The position numbers and the translations under genes are program-made. This document shows, one piece after another, positions 25,008-36,900 of a stretch of DNA of 64,000 bases. Positions within the stretch are counted from its first letter, which is position 1, and every line of letters begins with the position of its first letter. The notes beneath the pieces were generated by a model. It was given only the letters and a program-made list of their open reading frames with translations. It did not search any database and was not told where the DNA came from. The stretch is from Flaccisagitta enflata (taxonomy: Eukaryota > Chaetognatha > Sagittoidea > Aphragmophora), in contig OZ231126.1 of assembly GCA_965153355.1 (NCBI GenBank), positions 103,974,001 through 104,038,000 of the forward strand. The letters are read 5' to 3'.

Positions 25008-27583
25008 TTATGAGGGAAAATCGGCTGCCAACAACAGGGACTGGCTTCATTAATCATAACAACAAGATTTGCCAAGTTTCATGACCATATGATCGATTTT
25101 ACTCATGGCCGCCACCCCCCCTAAAATCCCAGCATGAGGGTTGTTGTGGTAAAAATTCCAACTTTGGGTCACTTTGGCCTTAAAATTAGGCCCCTTTGAA
25201 TTTGAATTTTGACCTAAAATCCATGAGATTATAAAACTGGAGCTCAAGAGCTAAATAGTGGTGCAATTCCCGTGTTTTTATCTTAATTTGTTGAGATTTG
25301 AGAGCATTACAAAGATGAAAGGGTATGAGGGTCAAATTGCATCCTATTTTCAGTGGCAATTTTGATATTTTTCACAGATTTGAACATATTTTGGCTTTGG
25401 ATGGATCAATCTGCATGAAATTGGTGATCAAATTGAAGAGTTTTTGCTGCTCTAGCTGATGGTAAAAAAATTTTGATCGATTTTGCCATGTTCTTATTGA
25501 CTAGAAACAGGTGTAAAAAGTGGATTTTCTTGAAAATTGAGTAATTTTGGACAAAAAATTAGACCACTTCCATTTTAAAAAAGACTTAAAATCCATTCAA
25601 AATAAAGAGAGCTGCTCAAGAGCTAACTATGTGGTGCAATCGGCATGTCAATATGTTTTGCATTTAGATTTTACAGAACTTTAAAGAACAAAGGGTATGT
25701 CAAAATGGCCATTTATGGTCACTTTGGCCGTTTTGACTCAATTTAGGTCACTTTGCTGTAGAAGTCGATAAAAATCTGAGAGATTGTAAAACCAGAGCTC
25801 AAGAGCTAACCAGTGGTGCAATCCTCATATTTTTATCTTAATTTGTTAAGATTTTAGAGCATTTCTAAGATGAAAGGGTAGGAAGGTCAAATTGCAGCTT
25901 AAATTTCAATGGCGATTACGACACTTTTCACTAATTTCAATATTTCTTGGCTTTGGATGAACCAATTTTGGGGGTCAGACTAAGCTAATTTTTTTCCATG
26001 ATTAGGTAGAGCATCAAAAACTTTCCACTTTAATCACCGATTTTATTTAAATTTGTTCATCCAAAGCACAGATATATCAAAATCCGCAAAAATTGTCAAA
26101 GTTGTTGCTAAAACAAAAACAGCAGATTGGTCCTCTTACCCTCCATCTTTAAAACTCTGTCAAATCCAAACAAAAAAAGGTAGATGCAAATTGCGCGAAT
26201 GGTTTGCTCTTGAGCTCTAGTTTTATATTCTCATGGATTTTGGGTCAAATTTCAAAAGCAAAGTGGCCCAATTTTGAGCCCAAAATGACAAAAATTACCA
26301 AAACTTTCATTTTATCATACCCACTGTTCTTCGAAGCTCTAATAAATCTATATGCTTCAACATATTGAGATGCTGATTGCACCACTGGTTAGCTCTTGAG
26401 CTGTAGTTTGATTTGCTCATGAATTTCTTGTCTTTTTTTTAGCTCGGAAGCACCAAAATTTTGTGACAAAAGTAACCAAATGGGCAAAAAAATACTCTTT
26501 TTTGCACCTACTTCTACAGTCTCCAAAACATTTTGAGGGTTATATCGATCAAAAATTTTACCAGAAACAGTAAGAGCATCAAAAAATCTTCAATTTGGTC
26601 ACCAATTTTATCCATGTTTGTCCATCCAAAGCCAAGATACACCAAAAAATGTAAAAAATTGTCAAATTTGACCCCCATGTTTATCCGGTTAAATAACCTT
26701 CATACCCTTCCATCTTTGAAATGCTCTCAAACTTAAAGAAAAATGATAGCAACATGCGGATCTCACCACTAGTTGCCTTTGAGCTCTAGTTTTATAATCT
26801 CACAGATTTTTCTATCGTTTTTGCGTTAAAGTGAACCCAAATCAAGGCCAAAACGGCCAAAGTGACCATAAATAGCCATTTTGACATACCCTTTGATGTT
26901 TGAAGTTCTGTAAAATCTAACTGCAAAAACATTTTGACATGCCGATTGCACCACTAGTTAGCTCTTGAGCAGCTCTTTATTTTGCTTATGGGTTTTAAGT
27001 CTTGTTTAAAGATGAAAGAGGTCAAATTTTTTGTCCAAAATTGCTCAATTTTCAAGAAAATCGACTATTTTACACCTGCTTCTACAGTAAATAAAAAAGA
27101 TTGAGGGCAAAATCGATCAAAAAAATTTTTACCATCCGCTAGAGCAGCAAAAACTCTTCAATTTGATCACCAATTTCATGCAGATTGGTCCATCAGAGCA
27201 AAATATAGTAAAATCTGTGAAAAATCATCTTAAAATTAACACCAAAAATAAGCGGTGACCCTCATACCCTTTCATCTTTGAAATGCTCTCAAATCTCAAC
27301 AAATTAAGATAAAAACATGCGGATTGCACCACTATTTAGCTCTTGAGCTCTAGTTTTATAATCTCATGGATTTTAGGTCACAATTTAAATTCGAAGGGGC
27401 CTAATTTTGAGGCCAAAGTGACCCAAAGTGGGAATTTTTACCACAACCACCCACATGCTGGGATTTTAGGGGGGGTGGCGGCCATGAGTAAAATCGATCA
27501 TATGGTCATGAAACTAGGCAAATCTTGTTGTTATGATAAATGAAGCTAGCCCTTGCTGTTGGTAGCCAATCTGCCTTCATAAG
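25008..27583. repeat. Imperfect 2.6-kb palindrome (long inverted repeat)
   Basis: The left end (CTTATGAGGGAAAATCGG, CATAACAACAAGATTTGCC, GATCGATTTTACTCATGGC) returns in reverse complement at the right end (GCCATGAGTAAAATCGATC, GGCAAATCTTGTTGTTATG, CTTCATAAG). Pairing continues inward to a centre near 26.3 kb. Motifs such as GAGCTCAAGAGCTAA and GTGGTGCAAT recur several times in each arm. The matching 65-codon frames on opposite strands at the two ends are mirror images, not genes. The right end stops exactly at the N gap. Confidence 0.9.
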
Positions 27584-27593
27584 NNNNNNNNNN
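27584..27593. other. Assembly gap (10 N)
   Basis: Placeholder Ns at the foot of the palindrome; the true missing length is unknown. Confidence 1.
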
Positions 27594-27893
27594 GCCGTCG
27601 ACGTGGCAGGCACCTGCGTAAAGGTTTGCCCGGATTTCCACATCGAAACTTCCGTCGCGGAGGAATCGTCCCTTCATTTCGACATTTTCGGTCCTCGAAA
27701 TGAAGGAATTACCCTCGATATCGACGATATGTTGAAGATCCTTTCCTTCAAAGACGACCTGTTGTCGACCATGGACGCCCCTTTGTCCGATCATCGGTGC
27801 GCCTGCAACACGATGACCAGTTTCCTCCACTACAAATGCTCCAAGAGAAGCATCGACCACAAGGAGGAAACTGAAAAGATCGACGACGCCTAA
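27594..27893 (+). CDS. 3' part of an unrecognised protein at the start of unit 2
   Basis: About 99 codons remain, with C-ending codon preference unlike the flanking DNA, and the 5' end is lost in the gap. The fragment is acidic and Cys-containing: CVKVCPDFHIET, FGPRNEGITLDIDDMLKIL, CACN and FLHYKC. The GITL segment followed by a helix resembles the GFSL/GFTL segments of the two PC4-like proteins here, so a related fold is possible. The family is not recognised. It precedes the unit 2 zinc-finger gene, as the two small genes do in unit 1, but I see no convincing match to those. Confidence 0.6.
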   Translation, partial: AVDVAGTCVKVCPDFHIETSVAEESSLHFDIFGPRNEGITLDIDDMLKILSFKDDLLSTMDAPLSDHRCACNTMTSFLHYKCSKRSIDHKEETEKIDDA

Positions 27894-28229
27894 TCTTCCT
27901 TCCCTTTTCTCTCGAAAAAATCATTCTACCCCTGCCTCTTTTCTTTCTATTCACTCTCTCTATTTCTATTCCTATTTCTTTCTTTATTCTCTTCTCTTTT
28001 ATTTTTAACTTTAGTCTTACTCGTTTCTTCTTCCTAGCTTTCTTTCTAGCCTATTTACCATTTATCCTGTGCTGCTTATCAACATTTCTTGTCGTCGCTA
28101 TACTTAATTGATCCTTTCTTTCTTCTCCTTCTCTGTCTTTTCTCCTTTTCTCTCCTTCTCTCTCCTTCTCTGTCTCTCTCCTTCTCTCTCCCTCTCTTTC
28201 TCTTTCTCTCTCCTTCTCTCTCCCTCTCT

Positions 28230-28308
<79 letters not shown>

Positions 28309-28815
28309 GTTTACTGAATTTTTTTTTCGCAAACTAAAACCAAAAAAAACAAAAAAAAAAAAACAACAATAGCGTAAGAAAAGAAATTAAAACGAAATAA
28401 ACCAAAAGAAAAAAAAAATGAATCCCTCGCTCACTAATGAAAAAATAACAATGATCAAAAGAAAGAAAAAAAGAAAAAAAAATCTTCTTCGCCAAACTTC
28501 GGCAGCTTGGATTACGTCACACATCATCTGGATGACGTCGACTCATCCCAACAACTCGTAAACACTCGCTGAGAAAAATGGGGTAAGTTCACATAATGAG
28601 TGAGAGAATGCATCCCCATTCCTGCGGATCTCGTTGTTTATCTGATTTTAACGCGTATTTCTTTGTTCTCTTTTTTTTTCCACACATATTTTTTTGCCAT
28701 GACATTTCCTCCCTTTTCCCCTTGGAAACTCTTTACTTTTGGTTTCTACAATATAAATATTTATATTTATTACATATATATATATATATATATATATTTA
28801 TGGTATGCATTAGAA
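27894..28815. other. Pyrimidine-rich then A-rich intergenic DNA with a (CT)n array
   Basis: CT-rich units from about 28120 become a perfect CT run to about 28300. Poly-A tracts follow, and a TA run lies near 28775. A donor-like GGTAAGTT at 28582 could mark an untranslated first exon. No coding gene is supported. Confidence 0.6.
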
Positions 28816-30159
28816 ATGACCAAGATAAACAAAAAACCCTCAATAACCGATAACAAAATAGCTCCAGTCGAGATTTCACTGAAAAACAATAAACATATCG
28901 CGCCGTTTCTTTCGCGTAATTTCTTTATGGACTACGCGCCATTGTATAACTCATTTGCATATAACGATATTCTCACGGAGGCCACAAATAAAATACATAG
29001 AATGAGTTCTGACGACCCAAATCCTTACACGTCATCTCAAAGCGATAATCATCACACGGCCACGGAAATATTACAATTTCAATTCGCGAGACACGTGGGT
29101 ATAATGGCGTCTGAGGCCGTAGACCAAAAGGAAAACCTCATTTCGGCGCTAACCAAAATACTGTTAGAAGCTGGTTATGCGCAAGAGAAAGTCGATCAAA
29201 CCTTGACATCGTTTAACACTGACGTGACAATCCAGGAGTTTACTTCTTACTACAACAATGCCCATGTCTTTAAGAGTATGGGTTTCCCCAATGCCAAGGT
29301 TTTTCAAGCGGCGCTACAGGACATAAAACAAAACCGACCAAAAAAGACCTTCGATATTGAGTTGAGCCCAAAATATTTGCTCAGCTTGATAAAAGCCAAC
29401 GACTCCCTGATGCAAGATAAAGTACGTAGCAACTTTTACTCTAATCTCAAACTCTTTGTAGATAGAGTGAGCGCGTTGTCTAAAAAACCCCCTTCCCAAC
29501 CCTATCCCCCAGGTGTCTCTGCCCAGGGGATAAAAACCTTGATAGTAATTCAGAAGAATTCTATCATCAACGCGAAAAATGCCCTGGCGGCCAAAGCGAG
29601 AGAAAGGGAAAAAATCGTGACTTTAAAGGAGTACTCGAGCCGTAGTCAATTCCCCACGTTGAAGTTTGTGCCGAAAGTTTTGGAAAAAGTTTCAAAATCC
29701 ATTCAAACCTTGGGACGACAACGACCAATCGATTTAATCACCAACAACACAGATATTCCCTGCCAGCTGTCCTGTTTTAAATGTAGCAGCTCGGGAAGGG
29801 TACCTCCCACCACCGATACTTCGACCAATTCTCGCTCCATGTCTCCCTCCCCCCCTCCATATGTCGACCCCGTCCTTACACCCCCACAACCGTTGAATTT
29901 CGTCGATCAAGCATTGGAAAAGGCCAACGTTTGGAGGGTCATTCCATTGCAAACCCCCTTTGAAGTCGAACAACATGATTTGACGTTTCATACTTTGCAC
30001 GACGCCAACAAACTGACAGCTGTAAATTGTCATTCAAAGACCTACTTTTGTAGGTTCTGCACCAAACAGGAGATTCAGTTTAGTCTCATTTGCTGCAGGT
30101 ACTTACTCGATTCCATGTCGCGTGCCTTGTTTCCTTTTCTTTACTTAATGGTTCAGTGA

Positions 30160-30239
<80 letters not shown>

Positions 30240-32080
30240 TCTCTCCCATTTTCTCTCTCTCTCATTTTCTCTCTTTCTCATTATCAAGTTTTATTTTCTT
30301 TTCCCCCCACCCACCTCCCCTCCATGTACTCGCCTTCTCGTCGACAGTGATCATTATCTTGATCATATCAGGATTCTACATCCTGATCGCAGCCTTCATG
30401 CAAGGCTACTCAAACAATTGAGGTATCAATATCGAGAAGATACCTCGATCCTTGGTGTGATAGACCATCACTTGAACACAGCTTGCCCCCTTTGTGGATT
30501 ACTCAACAATATGAGAATCCATTTGACCAAACATTTGCGTCACTGCGAGACTCGGTTTACCACTTTATCATATTGGTACGCCAAAGGGATAAGCTCCCTT
30601 CAACACTTCGATTCCTCGTTTACAGCGCAACAAAGAGACAAGGCGGAACTTAATCACGCCGTAACGGGCATAAAGGCCATCATTCATGAGTTGAGCGAAG
30701 CGGCTACATCCGGAGCTCATGACGTTGACGCATCTGATCCAAATCCGCCGTACGACCTTCCTGACAATCCAATCAATCACTTGAAAAAGTTGATTGATCA
30801 GGAAACAAAATATGACTTCTTCAATCCGAACAATGAAATGGACAAAGAAGATGAACTGCCGGATATTGGTGACAGCGGCGCTGTTAATGATCCCATGGAG
30901 GGTCCTTCCACTGGACCCGTTCGAGAAACGAATCCTAGAAGAAGAGTCTGTCCTCCTGTTCTCTACAAATTGTCGGAGGAAAGCCTCAGAGAATTGGGTC
31001 TTAACTCCGACGATGACAGCAACAATACTCTATTGCAGATGTTTGGAGACTCCGATGATGGAGATGATGGTGATGATGATGATGATGATAATCATGACGC
31101 TCGACCGAGTAGCAGCGAAAGTCACGAAGCTACTCATGGTGTCATGATCGTCGACGAGGAAACACCAGAACAGGGAGAAGGAGAAGAAGAAGAAGAAGAA
31201 GAAGCGGGAAATGTGACGGGAAATGGAGAGGGAGATGGGGAGGGCATGAAGAAGAATGAGGAAAGAAAGAGAAGACAGGGAGAAGAAGAAGAAGAAGAAG
31301 AAGAAGAAGAGAAGAAGAGAAGAAGAAGAAGAAGAAGGAGAGAGCGAGGATGAGGGAGGAAAGAGAGGACGAGGACGAGGGCGAGGAAGAAGGAGAGGAT
31401 GATGGCGAGAAGCGAGAAGAAGGAGAGGGCGAGGGCGAAGAGGAGGAAGGGAGCGAGGACGAGGGCGAGGAAGAGGAAGGGCGGGACAAGGACGAGGGCG
31501 AGGGGAGGAGCGGAAGAACGAGGAAGAAAGAAGGCGAGGGCGAGGAAGAGCGAGGGCGAGGAAGGAAAAAGAAGAAGGAGAGGACGAGGACGAGGAAGAG
31601 GAAGAAGAAGAAGGAGAGGACGAGGACGAGGAAGAGGAAGAAGAAGAAGGAGAGGACAAGGACGAGGAAGAGGAAGAAGAAGAAGAAGAAGAAGGAGAGG
31701 ACGAGGATGAGGAAGAAGAAGAAGAAGAAGAAGGAGAGGACGAGGAAGAAAAGGAAGGATCGAGACAAAAGGCGACGACTCCAAACGCACCACAGAAAAG
31801 ACCCGAGATAGAACCAACCTTTCCAACAAGAAGAAAGTTGCAGTTTGACAGCGACACTGACAAAGGCAAAGCCCCGCGGAAAGTTGTTAAAAACGAGACG
31901 TCCATGAATTCATCGCGTTCAATTGCGCGAACAAACTCTGCCATCACTTATCTGGACGACGAGTGCGTTTCCGATGATTCAGACGATCATGAACCTATTG
32001 TTCGTAGGAGAGAAAAAGGCAAAGGAGTAGGCAAAAACAGCACTAGAAAACGAGTTAGCTTCATTGAGGACTCTGATTGA
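28816..32080 (+). CDS. Zinc-finger protein with acidic tail, unit 2; tail frame broken
   Basis: Exon 1 is 28816-30098 (TGCTGCAG|GTACTT) and exon 2 starts at 30348 (GTCGACAG|T), in phase. I chose the ATG at 28816 because homology with the unit 1 protein (3048-6923) begins there. Shared parts are FLSRNFF, FKSMGFPNAK, the Cys clusters (CFKC, YFCRFC with ICC, CPLCGLLNNMRIHLTKHLRHC) and a helical block after them. The intron lies about 11 codons upstream of the unit 1 position. The Asp/Glu tail starts in the exon 2 frame, which stops at 31353. It continues acidic in a second frame from about 31350, and in a third from about 31510 to the stop at 32080 (VRRREKGKGVGKNSTRKRVS). At least two length changes in GAA/GAG repeats, or assembly errors, are implied. 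Confidence 0.7.
30161..30237 (+). repeat. (CT)n microsatellite in an intron
   Basis: Fills the intron 30099-30347 of the unit 2 zinc-finger gene. Confidence 0.95.
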
Positions 32081-32915
<835 letters not shown>

Positions 32916-33404
32916 ATGGCGTCCAATCTCTATGAAAACGATTCATACGATGGGGAAAGCGAATCTAGTTTTCGGATTGACAGTGATGAGGATGATGATA
33001 ATTTATACAATGAGGAATTTCAACCAATAACTGAAGAAATGTTGACATTAGAGGTCACAAGGGGACTTGATGATATCTACACAGGTGAAAAAACGCCTAC
33101 AATTCTTGTATGAAGCGCAGATTGACTTTACCAACGGACTAATAAGTCGCCTTTTTTGTTTTGTTTTAAAGGCCGATCGTCGAAAACCAGGTGGACGCGT
33201 CATATCAATCAATCGGATTTGAGATTTATTGCAGATTCCGAGTTCAGTTTATATGTTAACACAGCTGGACTCCCCTACCTGAGAGAACTCTTATATGACT
33301 CCGAGCACTGTAAGCATTTTGAAATAATCAAACAGTCAAACCAATCATTCAATCGATGTTTTAATCAACAAGGCCAACAAGCTATGAGTCGCGTACGAGA
33401 CATA

Positions 33405-33732
33405 AATAACTTAAGATGACTTTTATTGACTCAGGATGACTTAAAATGACTCAAGACAACTTTAAATGACTTAAAAAGACCTAAAATGACTGAAATGACT
33501 AATTTGACCTATTTGACTTAATGACTTAAAATAACTTAGAATGACTTAAAATGACTAAGAATGACTTAGAATGACTTAGAATGACTTAGAATGACCTAAA
33601 ATGACTTAAAATGACTAGAAATAACTTAAAGTATACTAAAAAAGTAAAGTGTGACGGACGGACGGACGGACGGACGGACGGACGGACGGACGGACAAAGC
33701 GGGTTGTAGAGTCGCGTGCACGCGACTAAAAA
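33405..33732 (+). repeat. Decamer array, GACG run and 18-bp palindrome (DINE/Helentron-like), in a PolB intron
   Basis: AATGACTTAA-type decamers to about 33630, then AGTAAAGTGTGAC, a (GACG)n run, GCGGGTTGTAG and the palindrome AGTCGCGTGCACGCGACT (33710-33727). The same order occurs at 46920-47265 and inverted at 59570-60390. The remaining intron sequence to 34051 shows no gene. Confidence 0.8.
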
Positions 33733-34278
33733 TAATCATTCATTCAATCAAAAAAAAAAAATGCAGAAAGAAACAAGAATAAGACATTTACCTTTCGAAT
33801 TTTTTCCCCCCCCCTCTCCTTTGTCCATCCACTACCCTTCGACCTTTTCTCCATGACACGATGCACTACCTCGCTATCTGTACACGCACATAGCATACTT
33901 TATTTTTTTAGCCTTTAAAATAATGTTTTGTCAACTGCATGACGAAGATGAGGTAGCATATAGGTGAGACAAAATGAATATCTCAAAATGAAGTTTTAAG
34001 AAATAAAATTGGCATTTAAGCATTATATTTTGTAACTATTTTTTTTTTAAGGTGGGTTAGTCATCGTAATCGATCGTGGTTTCTTAGCCATATCTATCAA
34101 AATCAAGAGAAGGAAAGGTTTATTCAAAACGCATTCAAAGAACTGATGGACGAAGTATATTCGTGCCTCAGTGAGATGGAGAGCCGCAATTCGGGATGGA
34201 TTTTTCTCAAAAGTATGATATGACCCACAAAAAAATAGCGATAATCTTAGTTGAATACACGCAACTCTGGTCGGTCGA

Positions 34279-36792
34279 TTGGTCAATCATTCAGTCAATC
34301 GGTTGGTTGGTCAGTCGGTCCCTTGTAGGTTAATTGGGTTCAGTTCATTCAATTCTCGTGACTTAAGTACAAATTTAACTTTGTATAGAGATACTGTTGG
34401 CTTCATAGACAATATCATGTGTCAAAACTCGGATTGCAAATTTATTCTTTTGGCCGATCTAAATTGTAACATCTACGACTTATCTCATTGTTACACTAAA
34501 CTTATACGGGATTTGATGGAGAAACATCGACTTCTTTCAACATTTGACCTGGTTGAAAACTTTGATTATTTATCATCTTACACACGTTTTGAGAATAAAA
34601 CAAATTCCCGAACTTTAATAGATGGAATTCTTATAAGTGACGATTTGCGTCACATGGTATCTGACATACGCATTGCACAGTATGGTAACAATGTTTCAGA
34701 TCACCTTCCGATTGAATTGACACTGAATGCAACTATTACTGTAGCTGAACCACCTAAACAAAAAATGGAACCTTTTATTAATTGGGCTAAGCTATCCCAA
34801 GATGATCTGGATATTTTCGAGCAAAAATTAACGGAAGGTCTCAATTCCATAAATATTCCCTCGGCTGTATTTCATGGTAGTCACATTTGTTTGGATGATT
34901 GTCATAAAGTATGTATTGAAAACTACTATGGCGATAGTGTTACGGCTATTAAGAATGCTGAGTCTTTTTTACCTAAAACAAACCCTTGTATTCACCGTTC
35001 TTTCTGGACAGATGAACTGACTGACCTTAAACATGCGTCATTAGAGTGTACAAATTTTTGGAAGCAATGTGGTCGGCCCAATACCGGCCCTGTATTTCAA
35101 TGCAAAAAGAACTGCCACTATTGGTACAAAATAGCCTTACGTAAAGAAAAATTAGCTGCCCAAAAGAAAATTTCTGATGATATGTACAATGATCTCTTAC
35201 AACGTGATAATACTTCTTTTTGGAAGGCCTGGAACTTGTTAAATAGAGTTGGTCATTCACTAGTTTCTCGAGTTGAAGGTGAAACAGATGAAAAAAATAT
35301 TGCAAATGTATTCGCAAAATATTTTGAGTCTGTGTATGGCGGATCAGACACGGAGCAGCATGAATTTTTAAAAGATGAATTTACAAACTCTTTTTCGACC
35401 TATTTTTCGAATCATATTAACGATGATATTATGTCCTCTTATCTCACTTGGTCGGATATGATTGAATTGGCATCCAAAATAAAAATTGGTAAAGCAACGG
35501 CGGGCTTTGTAAAGCCCCAACATTTTATACATGGAGGGCCACGCTTACTTCAACACTTTCAAATTCTTTTTAACGGCATGCTACAGCATGGATCGGTCCC
35601 GACGGATTTCCTCAAAGGAACAATTTCCCCAATTGTCAAGGATAATGAAGGAGATATATCCTCTACGACGAATTATCGCGGTATAACGCTCAGCAGCCTG
35701 CCATCTAAACTCTTTGAATTTGCAGTACAAATTAAAACCGCTCACCTTTTACAAACAGACGATTTACAATTTGGTTTTAAGCGTAAGACCAGTACATCTC
35801 ACGCTGTCTATTGCCTCAAATCAACAATTGATCATTTCCTTAGTCATAACTCTCGGGTCTATGTTGCTTTCCTTGATTGTAGCAAGGCTTTTGATCGGAT
35901 TTCACATCATGGTTTGTTTTCCAAGCTTATGGATAGAAAAGTGCCGCTGTGTATATTACTTTGTCTTATATTTTGGTACAGTAATATGTATTCAATGGTC
36001 AAATGGGGTTCTGGGTTAAGCAAATCTTTTCCAGTTCCTCTTGGTATAAAACAAGGTGGTATTAATTCACCAGATTTTTTTGCTTGCTATTACGATGGTC
36101 TATCTCATTTACTGCGCGAAAAAAAATTGGGTTGTCACATTGGCAATTTATTTCTGGCCTCTATCTTTTTTGCGGATGATATCGTACTTTTAGCTCCAAC
36201 TAGATCCGCATTACAACAAATGATTGAAGAGTGCACGAATTATTGCAGAAAATATTGTCTTTCTTTTAATGCCAAAAAATCCAAAATCATGGTATTCTCC
36301 AAATCTAAAGTAGATTATGGTATCATTAAACCACTAACGATTGATGGCGGTGGTATTGAATTTGTTGACAAAATTAAATACCTCGGTACAAACATAACCA
36401 GCAGCCCCTCGATGACTTTTTCCCATGAGGGCGACTTACGATCTTTCTACAGAGCATCTAATTCTGTTTTGAACCAATTACATTCGCCAGACGAAACCAT
36501 TCAGATGCAACTAGTTTTCTCTCACTGTGTGCCCTGTTTTACCTACGCTGCAGCGGTTAAGGACTATTCCGGGAGACAGATGACTGATTGTACAACTGCT
36601 TTAAACGATGCAATTCGGAAAATCTTTACTTTTCATAGATGGGAGAGTGTACGGGGTCTCAGAGAGGGCCTCGGGTACCCCTCTCTCAGTGAAATGTTTG
36701 ACAAAGCAAGACGTAAATTCATGCTCTCTCTTCCAATCCACGCAAATCGCACTATCTCCAAGCTTTTTTCTACTGTCTCAGATGAAGGCTAA
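34279..36792 (+). CDS. LINE (non-LTR retrotransposon) polyprotein, 5'-truncated
   Basis: An uninterrupted 837-codon frame; the true element probably begins near 34330, since the first codons come from GGTTGGT repeats. The N-terminal part is the C-terminal half of an APE-type endonuclease (FILLADLNCN, TLIDGILIS, VSDHLPIEL). The reverse transcriptase follows, with NYRGITLSSLPSKLFE, DCSKAFDRISH near residue 533, LGIKQGGINSP, and FADDIVLL near residue 631. A connector and C-terminal region end with a stop at 36790-36792. The lineage is CR1/Jockey-like by general appearance; I cannot assign a clade. The missing endonuclease start implies 5' truncation, as is usual for target-primed insertions. The lack of internal stops indicates a fairly recent insertion, in sense with the host gene. 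Confidence 0.85.
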   Translation: MVNHSVNRLVGQSVPCRLIGFSSFNSRDLSTNLTLYRDTVGFIDNIMCQNSDCKFILLADLNCNIYDLSHCYTKLIRDLMEKHRLLSTFDLVENFDYLSSYTRFENKTNSRTLIDGILISDDLRHMVSDIRIAQYGNNVSDHLPIELTLNATITVAEPPKQKMEPFINWAKLSQDDLDIFEQKLTEGLNSINIPSAVFHGSHICLDDCHKVCIENYYGDSVTAIKNAESFLPKTNPCIHRSFWTDELTDLKHASLECTNFWKQCGRPNTGPVFQCKKNCHYWYKIALRKEKLAAQKKISDDMYNDLLQRDNTSFWKAWNLLNRVGHSLVSRVEGETDEKNIANVFAKYFESVYGGSDTEQHEFLKDEFTNSFSTYFSNHINDDIMSSYLTWSDMIELASKIKIGKATAGFVKPQHFIHGGPRLLQHFQILFNGMLQHGSVPTDFLKGTISPIVKDNEGDISSTTNYRGITLSSLPSKLFEFAVQIKTAHLLQTDDLQFGFKRKTSTSHAVYCLKSTIDHFLSHNSRVYVAFLDCSKAFDRISHHGLFSKLMDRKVPLCILLCLIFWYSNMYSMVKWGSGLSKSFPVPLGIKQGGINSPDFFACYYDGLSHLLREKKLGCHIGNLFLASIFFADDIVLLAPTRSALQQMIEECTNYCRKYCLSFNAKKSKIMVFSKSKVDYGIIKPLTIDGGGIEFVDKIKYLGTNITSSPSMTFSHEGDLRSFYRASNSVLNQLHSPDETIQMQLVFSHCVPCFTYAAAVKDYSGRQMTDCTTALNDAIRKIFTFHRWESVRGLREGLGYPSLSEMFDKARRKFMLSLPIHANRTISKLFSTVSDEG

Positions 36793-36900
36793 TGTACTTT
36801 CTTTTTTTTTTTTAATTTTTATACTCGTGCTGTGATTTATTGATGTATGCCGTATGTCTCTGTCGCATTTATTTGTTGACGAATTAAACAAACCTCATTC
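34330..36900 (+). mobile_element. LINE insertion inside the unit 2 PolB intron
   Basis: Lies wholly within the intron 34213-37030, whose flanking exons (ending GWIFLK, resuming IQMDIRHVKR) align with an uninterrupted stretch in unit 1. The 3' end is not sharply defined and I did not identify target-site duplications. Confidence 0.8.

Noticed and set aside
25050-27543. Two nearly identical 65-codon ORFs on opposite strands, at first read as a duplicated small gene
   Set aside because: They are the mirrored ends of the palindrome, and the inner sequence pairs likewise.
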